Positions 25,170 through 37,259 are shown, counted from the stretch's first letter. The stretch: 64,000 nt of DNA from Rhodamnia argentea (GCF_020921035.1 NC_063155.1:17751311-17815310), one strand, 5' to 3'. Notes: generated from the letters alone by a model not told the origin. Translations and numbers: made by a program.

Positions 25170-25625
25170 AGAATACTTACGATAAATACACCACGAAAAA
25201 TTCAAAATTAGCATACTTATGATAAATTTGCTCTAAGCTAATTTTTTTTATAACAAAAAACTTCAAACTGATGAACTTGTGATGAATTTACTTCAAATTA
25301 AATTTTTGATCACCAAAAATCCTAAACTGATCACTTGTGATATATTTACCATCGATTACTTTCGTTATATTAGATAATATCATGAAAGACCCTAAATTGG
25401 CACACATGTAATAAAGGAAGGTAAAAACTTCAAATTGGTATACTCGTCAACTATCACGTGTCATTCAACTTGGTAATTTGACGGTAAAATTTAACAGAAA
25501 CTAACGGGGGGGGTAAATTTATCACAAATGTATCGGTTTGAGATTTTTTATGGTCAATAAATTAATTTTGGGTAAATTCGACACATATATACTATTTTTG
25601 AGTTTTTTCATGGTATTAACCATAT
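25170..25625. mobile_element. Fold-back, MITE-like element (copy B)
   Basis: This is homologous to the element at 3771-4216, with the same order of parts: 'gataaatttgctc-aagctaattttt', 'atcaccaaaaatcctaaactg', 'cgtgtcattcaacttggtaa', 'aaaatttaacagaaactaac', and a final 'catggtattaacc'. The copies are strongly diverged, so both are old. There is no coding capacity. Confidence 0.55.
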
Positions 25626-28017
25626 TCTTTTAGGCCCTACGCGCGTTGTTAGAATCGGACTCGATAGTTACACTCCTTAGATTATACAAAGTTGAGATAA
25701 ACAGTACATGAGCATATTTATAGGTTTTACCTCATGATTATCTAAAGTAGCAAAATATCAATCGGGATCAATTAAAAGAAATATATTCATATTTCTAACA
25801 AAAGATTTATTAAAATTGTCCATGTCAAGATTAGCCGTGTCACATAGGGTAGCCGACTTCTTCGTAGACAATCCTTGATCAAAGTTTGACGGAAGGATCA
25901 CATCGGCAAATCGATACAATATTCATGACTAAATTGATTAAATTAAAAGATTCAAGATTTTTTTTAATAATATTATATATGTGTGTGTACGCAAATTTCT
26001 CTAAGGGCATGGACACAAATTCAACGGCACGATCGTCATTCCTGGGTCACAGAATTCCGTGTCTTGTGATGCTATTTTATCCTGTATTCTTGTCCATAGC
26101 CTAAGGGTGCCCAGATTGGGTCAGGGCCTCAGGCTTCATAATTATTACCCTTTCTATATTGCTTTTTGCTTGATAGGTCACTGAAACCCACTTGGGTCTT
26201 CTGCCGCTGGTTGGCAGATTGGGGCCCAAATCCTGATCTGGGTGCACAAATCGATAGCCGCGTTCGGTCGTCCGAGAATTTTTTGATTGGATAGAATAAG
26301 GGCGGATAGGATAAAGGTCGGATAGAATGAAGATCGATTTGAAATATTATATATTATGTCTGGTAAATCTCCGGATATAATATAGATATAGACACAATTG
26401 AATTATCTTGTTTGGGTTGAATTCAATTTTAACATTTCGAAAATATTTGAAAAGCGTGTTCCTAAAAACAATAACTTGTGTTGCTTATAAAAATGAACGA
26501 AAAATAATTTAATTACTCACGAAATGTTTAAATATATATTGCCGTCGATAATGAAAATCTTTTCAATTGACCATTATTTCAAGCAACACATAAGAATTTT
26601 TTTTTACGAAAATATTTCGCATATGATTTATTTTCCCCAAAACAAACGGAGCCTTTATATTTTCTGAAATCGTGTGGTTCTCACACATTCGGCTCCAAGA
26701 TGTGGACTGCAAGATTCTCATCATAAGATTCTTCTTTAATTTTCGAAAAAACTTCTTTTTCTTCTTCTACACGATTATATTAAAGAACTCACTGTACAAA
26801 TCAAAATTCATTAGGACTGGGTCATTCTCACGGCACAGGTAATGCAATGCGCTTTTGATTCTTTGTTTTTGTCTTTCACTTAGTCCTGAATGGAACATAG
26901 CGATTTGGTTTGGAATACACAGGAATAAGAATTCTACGGGAAATCAACTACTACAGGTGTGCAGAATCTACAATCCTAAAAAAAGAAAAAAAAATCATAC
27001 GAGTCAGATTGGTGAAGAAGAATAATTCAGATTGTCCTATTGGAAAAGCAGCATGTGTTAACGGTATATCTACATGCACATTCGATCCGGAAAGCTTTGT
27101 CGTCTGTTACTTGGAAGGAATAAAAAGTTTTAAAAATCATATAATTTAAGGTTTATTTCTTAGACTATAGTTTTTCCAAAAAAAAAAAGAGCCAGGGACG
27201 CAATTAGTGAACATCATTACCTAGACAGTATGTCTTAGACTGACGTTGAATGCACATTTCGAGGTTTGTTTCTCTATTATTAGGGCATGTGTGATGTTGG
27301 CGAGTGGATCTTTCTTGTAACGAGGGAAGACAATGGTCTACGCATCTTGGGAGAATAAAAAGAATATGATTGCTGCTAATTATAGTGCAGATAATTGATG
27401 CCTAAAGAGAAAATCACCAGAGCTGCTCTAGCCAGATCCTGTAGAACATGAAGAGATCCATAGTCCTAACATGTGACTGGAGAATAAACGACAGTCCACA
27501 TACTTTTGAACTAGTCATCTTAACTATGGCAGTTTGAGCTGCCATTAAGGGCTTCAAGATTGATGCAATGTGCTTCAGCATGTGGAAGATCCGATTCGAT
27601 TGATAGTTAATCAAGCAACAACTCTACAACACAGGCACCTCCTGCCACCCTTCTTCGAGGAACAAGGGTACGACGGAGTTACCAGTGAGAAACACCAAAT
27701 GAATGTTCGGAAATGGTACCGCATTAAGGCATCGAGAATTAGTTTCCAGAGTCTAAATATAGTTAAAACTCTTATGCTGGACCCTATCTTGTCATGATAC
27801 TTCAACACAAAAGGCTGAAACTAAGAACTGCTCATTTGACATTATATGAATTTCATCGGGAATGGTACACTGGACTACCATGAACCGAGGAACTGCCAAT
27901 TTCGTAAACTGAATAATACGTAGGGTAAAAGTTTGGATGTCTAGTTGAATTTTGAGTGTATCAGAGGAAGGTATTATCACATGATGCTGAGTAAAGGAAA
28001 ACGCAGTAGTTCATCAA
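25626..28017. other. Intergenic, nothing recognised
   Basis: AT-rich DNA with short chance frames. The stretch 27400-28017 is less AT-rich and lies directly behind the minus-strand gene ending at 28018. Some of it may be that gene's 3' UTR. Confidence 0.35.
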
Positions 28018-31000
28018 TCACAAGATTGATTCCAACTGCTTGATTTCAGGGTCTAGTATTTCTGGTTCCACGTCTCTTGGTATCCTATATGCATCTGCTG
28101 CAGCCTTGCTTTTGTCCAACACGTCTTGGGGAACAGTCTGGAGGAGACTGTAAATGGAAGAACTAAAAGTTTAGACTCAACCATTTTAATGCAAAATAAC
28201 ATGTTTCCAGAGAAAAAAGCCTGTGTGTTTTTTAACAGAAAAGAGATGAAGTAATACCTATCCAGTGCATCAACCGCAACTTCTATCTTGGCTTTCATGG
28301 ATTTTACCGAGGCGTCTGGTTCATTTCTTGATGCACGCAGAAGCAAGGAATCAAGTTCTTCCAAGGCTCTACAAGAAAGAAATTTTTCTTAAAATGATCC
28401 TCACTCCCATTTGCGATAATCATATAACAATATCTGTTACGAAGGGACCAGTCGATAAGGCGAGAGATGTTCAAGTGATAAATAGTAAATACGCATTACC
28501 TCCGAACTTGGATTTAACCCGTGTATCGCAGTCTCAAGTCTCGAATAAGGAACCAAAGTTCTATCCCAAATCAAGAGTTTTCTTTTGAGGGAGATATAGC
28601 AGCATCATTCTCTGGAATGAAAACTCAGGCAGGACTAAGTTTCTCACAGTTAGGACTTAAATATCTTCTCCCAAATGAAGCTTTGCCTTAACACAATGGA
28701 AGCAAGAAAAGTATTTGTCTTGAGGATAACACCATGCTGTTTTTCTTGAAATATTGTTCACTAAAAACAAAATGTGGTTGCATATGCTGGCTTAAGTGCA
28801 TTGTTTGCAACCCATAAAGCACTTCCTATCCCCAGATTGTCAGATTTCTATCTTCTTCATGAGAGTCATTACAGCAATAAATCTTTCATGAAGAAGATGG
28901 AAATCTGACAATCTGTTAGAAAATTCAGTCGTCATCATACCCTGCATAGATTGGACATGATGCGGACATGCAAGCAAAAGGATTCCAAAATAATCTCTAA
29001 CAAGAAGGCTCACCACATCCTAGAATAAAGACAAAGTATGAACTCACTGATAACAGCTTGCCACTTCACCATTATACAAAAACAGCAGCAACATTACTTT
29101 AACTCCACTACTACTAGAATTAAAAGTATATGTGGCCAAAGTTTTAAATGAAGTACCTGAGACATTGATCAACATCATTGGAAGCAGCTTTACCATTCCC
29201 AGCATCTGAAGCATACTGTGCAACCTATTGTTCCGAAGAAAATTTCCAAAGCTCTTAGGAACTCAATGTGTGCATGGAAAATGAGCATGAAAAACAATGC
29301 TAACACAACCACCATTAGTCTGATATAAATACTCACATAAGTGTTTTGTCAAAATAGATACAAAATGAGAGTCAAAAGAGAGAATAGTACAACACAAACC
29401 AATTTAGTTAGGAAGCCTGATGAAACAATTCGGATAAGCACTTGGACAGTCAATCAACCATGTTTTAATTAAACACAACTCTGTAATCACAAGACCTTGT
29501 CTATCCTATCATACACTCCACTTCATTGGCTCTCTCAAAAGAGTTGTTCAATAGACTGGTTATCTGTCTTAGTCAAGTTAAATAAATGAAAAATCAATTC
29601 CTTGTACGCATCAGGCATTGGTCAAAAGATTGATTTGTCGCTGGTACTTAGAAGAAGGGCTTAATGAAAGTGAGAAAGAAAGAAACAAGTTATTGCATGC
29701 ACAGAGGAGATCAGCCAAGACCTCAGAAGATCCTCAACTTACTGCTCGAATGTCAATGCGAAGAGATGCTGCTGGCCCAGAGCGTAAGAGTGATCGACAC
29801 ATAGCAAACTCGGGCTTCTCAGCTTCCAGAGTTCTCTCTGCAATATTGGCATTGCTAAGTGAGGACCAATCTGTCTAATTTGACTGAAAAAGCCCAGTTC
29901 TACTATGCAGAGAGAAAGGCAAATATGGAATGTGTATGGCAAAGAAAATATAAGGCAGCTCAATTATGAAAAAAGAGACTATTGGTGATGTACGTAATTA
30001 GGGATGCTCTCAACTACCGATAAAAGGAGAAAAGTTAAGTGAGAAAACTCGAGATTACCTAAATCTTTAATCTGCAGCTGACTTAATATTACGGCCGGCA
30101 CATAAGCCTCTAGTGGGTCAAGCCTTTTTCTGCTCATTGTACGTTAAGAAGGATCAGTATCAAACTCTAGCACCCTATAATAAATTGACAAAAAACATCC
30201 CTTGAGAGTTTACCAACTTACTTCTTTACATAATTATCCATGAAGCTGCCTGCAATAGCATCTGCATTAAGCAGGAAACCAGAATTAACTGTCAATAAAG
30301 CAACTTTTAACCGCATTCATAGATCTTGCTTCAATTTTCAAACTGAAGATAACTTCACGGTGTAATCACCATCAACACAATTGATTGCATCAAATAAATG
30401 ATGTGCTCTGAATTCCCATTATAACTTGCATCACAGTATAACCAAAGGCGAAATGATAACTTGTACAAGAAACCAATTGTTAAAACTAAGCCCTGAAGGA
30501 ATGTCGCAAGCCCTACTACTACAAGGGGTTTTCCTGTGTTACCCATCCGCAATAACTAATACAAAAGAGACATTTCTCTAAAACACTTCAATAGGATCTC
30601 ATCACAAGGATAATGCAATTCATATATTTCATATTTAGAGTTAACACTCCGTTCAAAGACTATTCAATGGCCTCCGAAACGCTTTTGAATTCGGTTCTAG
30701 TACCATGAAAACCGAATCGGCCACAGATCACCTAAGACACTAAAGCTATGCCAAAACGACACGCCAAGACGCCATAACACGATGAATCCTGAGTTCACTC
30801 GTCGAATTAGGCACCAAAATCAACGAAATGCCACATTTAGCTTAGCCTAACTTCGCTAAATTACTAACCATCTGAGATTGATGAACTTAGAAACAAGTCA
30901 CTCGGAGTCCGAAGATGAAGAGGGGCGTACGGTCCGGGACGACGATCAGGTGAGCGAGCAGGAGAGAGAAGGAAAGCGATCGCCTGCTTTCCCGCCATTC

Positions 31001-31141
31001 CGGTGGGGACAGTGCGCACCTCGAGCAGGAGAGCTTCTTTCGTGCCGATTCCGGCGCCGTCGGGCGCCGCCGAAGAGAGCGAGGCGAGGAAGACGCCGTG
31101 CTAACGCGCGCGAGGGGGTGGATACTGATTGGCGTCGCCAT
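28018..31141 (-). CDS. Probable chloroplast protein of unknown function (7 exons, 241 aa)
   Basis: Minus-strand exons: 31141-30931, 30261-30222, 30129-30059, 29837-29743, 29224-29157, 28368-28258 and 28147-28018. All have GT-AG borders and join in frame to 241 codons plus a stop. Exon 1 is rich in Ser and Arg with almost no acidic residues (MATPISIHPLARVSTASSS, then RRRP), like a chloroplast transit peptide, and ends in a hydrophobic stretch (SLLLAHLIVV). The mature part is mostly helical: AIAGSFMDNYVKKKRLDPLE, YVPAVILSQLQIKDLERTLE, MCRSLLRSGPAASLRIDIRA, LRALEELDSLLLRASRN and DPEIKQLESIL. I recognise a conserved plant chloroplast family of unknown function (possibly the DUF7880 type), with no assigned reaction. 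A partial inverted copy lies at 59544-60380. Confidence 0.82.
28834..28914. ncRNA. Near-perfect 32-bp hairpin inside an intron
   Basis: Arms 28834-28865 and 28883-28914 are inverted copies with only two differences around a 17-nt loop. Read as plus-strand RNA, both differences become G-U pairs, so the stem has no mismatch. Read from the minus strand, the sense of the host gene, they are A-C mismatches. It lies in the intron between exons 5 and 6 of the gene above. It could be a miRNA- or siRNA-type precursor, or a tiny fold-back element. No known miRNA was recognised in it. Confidence 0.45.
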
Positions 31142-32755
31142 TGACGCACTGCATTTAAGAGCTCCTTTTTGAGCTTCCGGTATGGGAGAGCGGGAGGTGC
31201 GCGAGCGATGTCTTATCCGTCGGTTTCTCACGCGCCTATAATTTCTTCGCAATTTTGCATATTTAATTTCTTCACTTTGCGAAATTTTGAATTGTTAAAA
31301 CTTCTAAAATAACTTGTTTTGTCAAAACATTCCGAAAAAGAAAAGGTTATAATGTGTTTTTCTTCTAGGCATATTCATTTTCTCGTTAGCAATTTGAAGT
31401 GACCTTCAAATAAAGATTTGAAGTTGATATTGTTTCAAATAAAGACATAAAATATTCTTATTTTTTTCCAAATAAGAACCGGAATTAGATTTTGTTTCGA
31501 AGGTCACTGGGAAGGCCTTGCCCACAGCCGGCAAGGGCTTGCAAGCCCTCGCCCAATAACTAGTGAGGGTCACCTGGCCCTTGCTTTCCCGAAGCAAGGA
31601 AAAAAAGTAGAAATGAGAAAAAAGAAACAAAAAAGAATAATTTAGAATTAGAATTGGAATTGTCTCCGGAGGAAAACGTCCTTTACCGGTCCTAATATTC
31701 AGCTGGTCGACGTTAGGCCCTTATTTCAAACTGTTATGGCTAGTTCATGTCCTTGTTTGATACTAATATGGCCACTTTGAGCTTTCATATAAAACAAAAT
31801 CTACTTTAAGCTCTTATTTGAAAAAATAAGCGCACTTCAGCCCTTTACGTAAAATTTTCCTTTAAAGCGACCAAGTTTCACCCATCACATAATTCCAAAA
31901 GCCAATAAAACTTCTTTGACCCCCTCTTTATTTTCCAATTTTATTTTCATAAATTAATTTCTTTTTGGAATCGAGCGCTTATTTTATTATTACGCAAGCA
32001 ACTCGGGTTATATCTCCACGTGACAGCCTTTTTATCAGTTGATAAGCGATCTTTTAAATTTTTTAGCTTGACTTAGCATCAATCGATCATAGTTTTTTAT
32101 GCCGAATGCTGGAAAGTGACTCTTCGATTGGAATTATATACTTTTTCAAGTGTCGAAGCCCGTATAAGTTTTAATTATTCCATACCTTCCATATGTTTGT
32201 ATCCGCTTAAGTAATAATAGCCGATCATAGCGAGCCAATTACTCGTCTTAGATTTCGATCTTCCCCAAATCCTTGCCCTTCTTGTCTTGCAATACGAGCT
32301 GCCTTTTCTATTGAGTGCCGCGTGAAATGTAGCAAATCCACTCATTGATTGTCGTGTGTGCAGATTCAAGTTACTCATGTTATTTTATTTTTTCATTTGA
32401 GATGGAAATGCCAAGTAGGATCTACCATTCAGGCATACACAACTCGGACCGGAAGAAGAAGTTGTGCATTACTTGGACCGGACGAACAAAGCTATTGTCC
32501 TTAGTACTAGGTAGGTTGGACCGACATTTAGCCCTTCTTTTTTTGCTTCATCTTTCAAACGCCCTTCGAAAGATTTACCTTGCAAAACCATCTTTACTTA
32601 AGTAGGAACAAATTACCATCCTTGCTTAAACCCTCGAAACCACTCCTCTCTCTCTCTCTCCCTCTCTCATATTCGTTTCGTGTCGGGCCAATTTTAAGAG
32701 CATAAATCTGTATGCCGCCATGATCACCGCATATTTGTCGGGGAGGGGGGTCATC
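31142..32755. other. Intergenic; repeat debris and microsatellite
   Basis: About 31400-31855 is a diverged relative of the MITE at 9249-9650 (phrases such as 'gcccttatttcaaa' and 'gcacttcagccc'). A CT microsatellite lies at 32645-32667. No gene was recognised; the frame at 30878-31144 on the plus strand is the antisense of the neighbouring gene's first exon. Confidence 0.4.
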
Positions 32756-33188
32756 ATTAATATTAGATGCCTTTGTTAATATAAGGTGCATGCACCGTTG
32801 AACCCCGTGCTCACTAAAACTAGTGAATCTCATCGAATTTAAGGACATTGGACGCATGTCGACTAGCACATACTGGATATTAGTTGGATGTTTGAGGATC
32901 TTAATGAATGTCTTACCATAAATTATTTAACCTTACTTTGCTTTTTCGGAAATAGAGTCAGATTTTGCTTTTTAGCGAATAGAATCAACGCAATCCTCCC
33001 ATCTTAATGAGAGTCATTAAAGTCATATTGCTTGCTCTACTTGGATGAGGATTTACTTGCCCTGATTAGGAGAGATTTTCTTTTAGAGCTTTGATTGCTA
33101 ATATGCGAAAATGGGTATATAATGGGCCACCCCCTCTACGACAACATTCCATAAATTTTACTTCTTTCTTCCAAGGAAGGTCATAGAC
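32756..33188 (+). repeat. Repeated inhibitor-gene promoter unit (copy 1)
   Basis: A segment beginning near 'aggtgcatgcaccgttgaa' and running to the inhibitor start codon recurs at about 41090-41498 (plus), 56299-56655 (plus) and 47511-47880 (minus). Shared phrases are 'gtgaatctcatcgaattta-aggacattgg' and 'ttgctctacttagatgagg'. Its presence ahead of each inhibitor copy shows the genes were duplicated with their promoters. Confidence 0.7.
33116..33122 (+). promoter_or_regulatory. TATA box of inhibitor copy 1
   Basis: 'tatataa' lies 73 bp upstream of the ATG at 33189, inside a conserved 'gcgaaaatgggta' context shared with the other copies. Confidence 0.55.
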
Positions 33189-33634
33189 ATGGGGGATCTG
33201 ACCAAACAACCTTATCCACCTTGCGTTGCTGGTGAATACTGTGATGGTAAGCCTCAAAAGGGTCATGTTCCTTTGATTTTTCTGTTTCTACCTTACGATA
33301 TTGTTAATTTACACCAACTTCTATTTCGTGTTATGAGCCACTAGTCATTTGGACTCTTGAGCATAGGAAATCTAGTAGTGTGCGTGGATGATGAGGTATG
33401 CAATACTAGTCGAATATGACAATATAATATGAGATTGAGGTCAACAAATGATTGATTGCATATGCAGTGAAAGGAGTCCGCCTCCAGTTGCCTGAGTTGG
33501 TGGGACAAAATGGAGAGAAAGCGAAGGCGGTGATTGAGAAGGACAACCCGTACGTGACACCGTCTACAAGGGTAGCATCAAATCCGGCGAGCAAGTTACC
33601 CTCAAAACATTGGAGTTATGAACCCACATCGTAG
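33189..33634 (+). pseudogene. Potato-type-I protease inhibitor, truncated and fused to inverted subtilase DNA
   Basis: Exon 1 33189-33246 (MGDLTKQPYPPC...) and exon 2 from 33468 (VKGVRLQLPELVGQNGEKAK, then AVIEKDNPYVT) match the intact copies at 41.5 and 47.0 kb. The match stops at about 33556, right before the reactive-site loop. From there the DNA is the reverse complement of the subtilase pseudogene to its right, adding about 22 unrelated residues before the stop at 33632-33634. Spliced, it would be a 74-residue chimera that lacks the inhibitory loop and the C-terminal RVxVWID strand. It should be inactive as an inhibitor. The junction sits at a shared 'gtgac' word. Confidence 0.8.
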
Positions 33635-34383
33635 ATTGCCAGATGAGCATATGGAGCCATGCCAACTGTTGTACCTTCAGCCATCCCAAGCAGATTAGCA
33701 TGTATCACAGAAGCACCAGCCGCCATACTGGCAGTGTGAGTGCCGTGCCCAAAATGGTCCGTCGGTGGCCTGGTCATATTTTTCTTTGCTGAACTGTTGA
33801 AGGTCCTTGCGCCGATCAACTTGTTATTACATTGGGAAGGCATGAAATCACACCTCTCCTTCCATTTAGCTGCTGGAGGCAGCATTCTAGCTCCACTGAA
33901 TGAAGGGTGATCAGGTGTTACTCCAGAATCCATCACGCCAATGATAATTCCCTTCGCCATAGTGGAGCTATTGAAAGATCCCTAATTCAGTGGTAAACCC
34001 AGGAACGGGGGGCTGTGTGTTGTTTGGAGGTGATATACTTGTTCCAGGTGAGCCGCCACAAATCCGGGCTCCTGCTGTATCATAGTGACTTCATCCGGAG
34101 TCAGCCTCACGGCGAATCTAGTCATCACATTCCGGTAAGAGTAAAGCACGCATTGCTGGTTCTCTAATGCCGTAGATTCTAGGGGCAAAAACGAACGGTA
34201 CTAGGACTCGGGATCTCCCAACTCAGAAGGGTCATGGCTATCGAGGGGACTGACCTATACAATGTAGGTTCGCAAGTCGCTGCTCTCCAATTGAGTTGGA
34301 GATGACAGGCCATCGGGAAGAGAGAACTTGGGGTGGACAATAGAAAACAAAACAATTAGGCAGAGGAGATGAATGAACGCCAT
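33557..34383 (-). pseudogene. Subtilase pseudogene, N-terminal half
   Basis: Reading down from an ATG at 34383, the frame matches the intact subtilase at 43.7 kb from signal peptide (MAFIHLLCLIVLFS) through propeptide, the Asp box (IIIGVMDSGVTPDHPSFSG) and the His box (FGHGTHTASMAAG) to CFEGNLLAGFDATLVDGV. There the match ends abruptly at about 33557. At least four in-frame stops occur, for example within the propeptide and after FLGLPLN. The promoter is also duplicated (a TATA-containing block at about 34445-34465 resembles that of the intact gene). The catalytic Ser half is absent here. Confidence 0.88.
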
Positions 34384-34499
34384 AGTTGGTCTTAGTCTTG
34401 AATGCGGATTCAAAGTGTTGGTAATGGCCTGGTTTGTGATCCGCGACTAATTCTATTTATACAGAAGCCGGAATGGAGATATGATCAGCTTGTGCATAT

Positions 34500-35575
34500 C
34501 ACTATTGGGTAGAAGTGTCCATATAGGTCTTTGATCCACTTTTTAACCGACTTTTATTTATTTAGATCAAATATGGGTTCCACAAATTAAAAAAAAAAAA
34601 TGGGTCAAATACGAATCTAGGCTTATAAATCTTATTCAAATACGGGTTTTAATCCAACCCATATTCGGCCCATTTTCGACCCATGACCTATATTTTTGCA
34701 GGGCCTAATTCCATGAAAAATCCTAAACTTCAAATTCAATTCCAATTTTATCCAAAACTTTTTTTTATCTCAAGAAAAACCTTCAGCTTTTATTCAAGTA
34801 CCAAATCTGCCAGCCATTAACATGCTATCAAAATTGTCGTTTAAGTGCCATTTCACACTTCAAAAAAGGAAAACCAAATTACCGTTTAAATGCCACGTCA
34901 CATGTCAAAAAAAAAAAAGGAAACTGACGGAGAAAAAATGAAATTACTGTTCACTGTGTTCAGCCTCTTCTCTCCTTGGAGTCTCATTACTGTGCCCGCC
35001 GTTGCCCTCACAACGCTGCAGTAGCCATGGCCGCTCAAGCTTCAGGCTGGCACGGCGGCAATGGCAGCTGAAGTTTTGAGCCACAACGCCGCGACCTCCG
35101 AGTGCGACGGTCTCGACCACCCTGACGACCGCAAGCTTCAAATTAATTTTTGGTTTGTTTCAATAACCTCAAGGCTCTCTTCCAATCATCGCCCTTCCAT
35201 CTCTCCCCGTGCTCGAACCCATTTCTGTTTGCAGTACCTCAACAAATCACTAGTATTTCTAATAAATCTCATGGACAAGTGATTCCTTTGGCTTGTTTTG
35301 ATTTTTGTTGCGAAAGAATCAACTTTGACTTTTCGACATTTCTCTACTTGCAATGCCACCAGAGGTCACGTGCAGTTGTTGAAGCTCCGCCGTCATCGCA
35401 GAACGCTGAAGGTTGCTCTGTTTCGCCCTGCTTTACTATCAAAAGAGCCTAACGTGCTCTGCGCTCATTCAGTTCTCTTTCGCCGGAGCCCAACACCAAG
35501 GATGACCCTGAACCTTAGCTTCTAGTTTGAGCGATGTCCATAGTCAACGCCTCTATGCTTTGCCGATTTTGTTCG
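34500..35575. other. Intergenic; 'gggtcaaatatgggt' repeat and unknown GC-rich piece
   Basis: 34540-34690 has low-complexity 'gggtcaaatacg/cccatattcgg' phrases that recur inverted at 36660-36840, so the two may be ends of one composite element around the TRIM. 34940-35520 is GC-richer and lightly coding-like, but the frames are broken and no family was recognised. Confidence 0.35.
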
Positions 35576-36510
35576 TGTAACATCCCCATAGAGAAGGGGG
35601 TGTGCATGGCTCTTTGTCCCACATTGCTTAGGGAGAAGTTCTTGGGATGGTTTATATGTGCTGGGTCCTCCTTCTAAACTTGCAAGACGCGTTTTTTGGA
35701 GGCTATATGGGTGACCCTCGAAGAAACAAAATCGTGAGGAGTTGCGAGCATTGTGCCGCACTCCAAAGCGGACAGTATCTTACAAGTGGTGTAGCATGTG
35801 TGGACCGCAACGGGCACTCCAAAGCGGACAATATCTTACAAGTGGTGTAGCATGTGTGGACCGCAACAGGCGCTCGCCGGTGCTGCTAAGGGCACAACGG
35901 TTACAAGTGGTGTAGCATGTGTGGACCGCAACGGGCGCTCACGGGTGCTGCTACAACAGGCGCTCGCGGGTGCCGCTAAGGGCACAACAGTTACAAGTGG
36001 TGTAGCATGTGTGGACCGCAACGGGCGCTCGCTGGTGCTGCTAAGGGCACAACAGGGACACTGTGCGGCTAAAAGGGGGAGTATGTAACATCCCCAAAGA
36101 GAAGGGGTGTGCATGACTCTTTGTCCTACATTGCTTAGGGTTTTCCGGGGTACTTGCAGTGGAGGTGCGGTGTGCCCAAGCTGTTGCGGTTGGTATCAGA
36201 GCCAACTCTCGACAGCATGTGTGGACCGCACCGGGCGCTTGCTGGTGCTACTAAGGGCACATCGGGGACACTGTGCGGCTAAAAGGGGGAGTATGTAACA
36301 TCCCCAAAGAGAAGGGGTGTGCATGACTCTTTGTCCTACATTGCTTAGGGAGAAGGTCTTGGGATGGTTTATATGTGTTGGGTCTTCCTCCTAAACTTGG
36401 AAGACGCGTTTTTTGGGGACCGTATGGGCGGCCCTCGGAGAAACAAAACCGTGAGGAGTTGGTGAGCCTTGTTCTGCACTCCAAAGCGGACAATATCTTG
36501 CAAGTGGTGC
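35576..36510 (+). mobile_element. Nested TRIM-type LTR retroelement
   Basis: Three LTR-like copies begin 'tgtaacatccccaaagagaag' at 35576, 36084 and 36294. The first and third match for about 216 bp and include 'tttgtcc-acattgcttaggg'. Between the second and third lie a primer binding site 'tggtatcagagcc' (36191-36203, complementary to initiator tRNA-Met), a short internal part, and a polypurine tract 'aaaagggggag' directly before 36294. The same polypurine tract precedes 36084. No gag or pol is present, which defines a TRIM. The short second LTR (about 105 bp) and the repeated internal part suggest recombination or a nested insertion. Confidence 0.8.
35778..36060 (+). repeat. Irregular tandem repeats inside the TRIM
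   Basis: The phrase 'acaagtggtgtagcatgtgt' starts at 35782, 35838, 35903 and 35993 (spacing 56, 65 and 90 bp), each followed by 'ggaccgcaac-ggcgctc' and mostly 'gctgctaagggcacaac'. It is a local expansion of LTR-end plus internal sequence. Confidence 0.75.
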
Positions 36511-37250
36511 GGTAGAGGCATGGTGAGCGGGCCATGTTGGTGGTTGTGGGCGGGCGGACGAAGGCGGTGGGTGGGCCACGGTGGCAACGGCGAGTGGTCG
36601 GCGAAACAATTTTTACATTTTTTAATTTTGATGAAACAAATATTTTGTAATTAGGTTAAATATATAAGTATTTAAATAATATGGATCGAATCGGGTCGGG
36701 TATAGGTTGGATATGGGTTGGGTCGCGTATGGGTCATAAAATTTGTTTTGTATGAAAATGGGTCAAAAAGGGTTAAATGGATCAATATGGATCAAACCAT
36801 ATTCGACCGAATCCAAACCCGACCCGATCCACCCATTTGACACCTCTATTATCGTGTCAGCCATGAGTATTACAACATCTTGGCCGGTCCCATCAAATAA
36901 CTTGTTTCAAGTGGCTTCTATATATCTAGATCCACAAGTTGCTTCAAGAGCATTATCGTAACGAAGGAGTTGCAGCGACGCATGAAAGATTTACTTTTAA
37001 TAGGGTGATTTTAATTCTCCGAGTTTTCATACTCATCACCGTAGTTTGCATATGGTAAAGGTCATTGCATCGATGAGTATATGGGATAGTCGAACCGTCG
37101 TATTACTTGTGGCTTTTGAACCATTAAGTAAAATGTCCTGAAAGACCGGTAAAGATTAATTAAAGTGAGGATTATCAATTCTCGCTTGTTGTTAGCTAAT
37201 CCCTGTACAAGTTAGAGTACTCACTTGACATTTTTCTAATGAGATCGGAA
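36511..37250. other. Intergenic
   Basis: A G-rich patch follows the TRIM, then 'atatgggttgggtcg' low-complexity DNA (36660-36840). No gene was recognised. Confidence 0.35.
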
Positions 37251-37259
37251 AACACATTC

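Noticed and set aside
28834-28914. Known conserved miRNA locus
   Set aside because: No arm matches a miRNA sequence that I know; kept only as an unassigned hairpin.
30878-31252. Plus- and minus-strand Arg-rich frames around 31 kb
   Set aside because: The minus frame at 31141 is the real transit-peptide exon; the plus frame is its antisense, and the longer minus start at 31252 is upstream leader.
35150-35525. Possible coding exon (100- and 75-residue frames)
   Set aside because: Overlapping frames in two phases, no splice support, no recognisable domain.
35778-36060. CRISPR-like array
   Set aside because: Irregular spacing, a plant genome, and position between LTRs of a TRIM explain the repeats.
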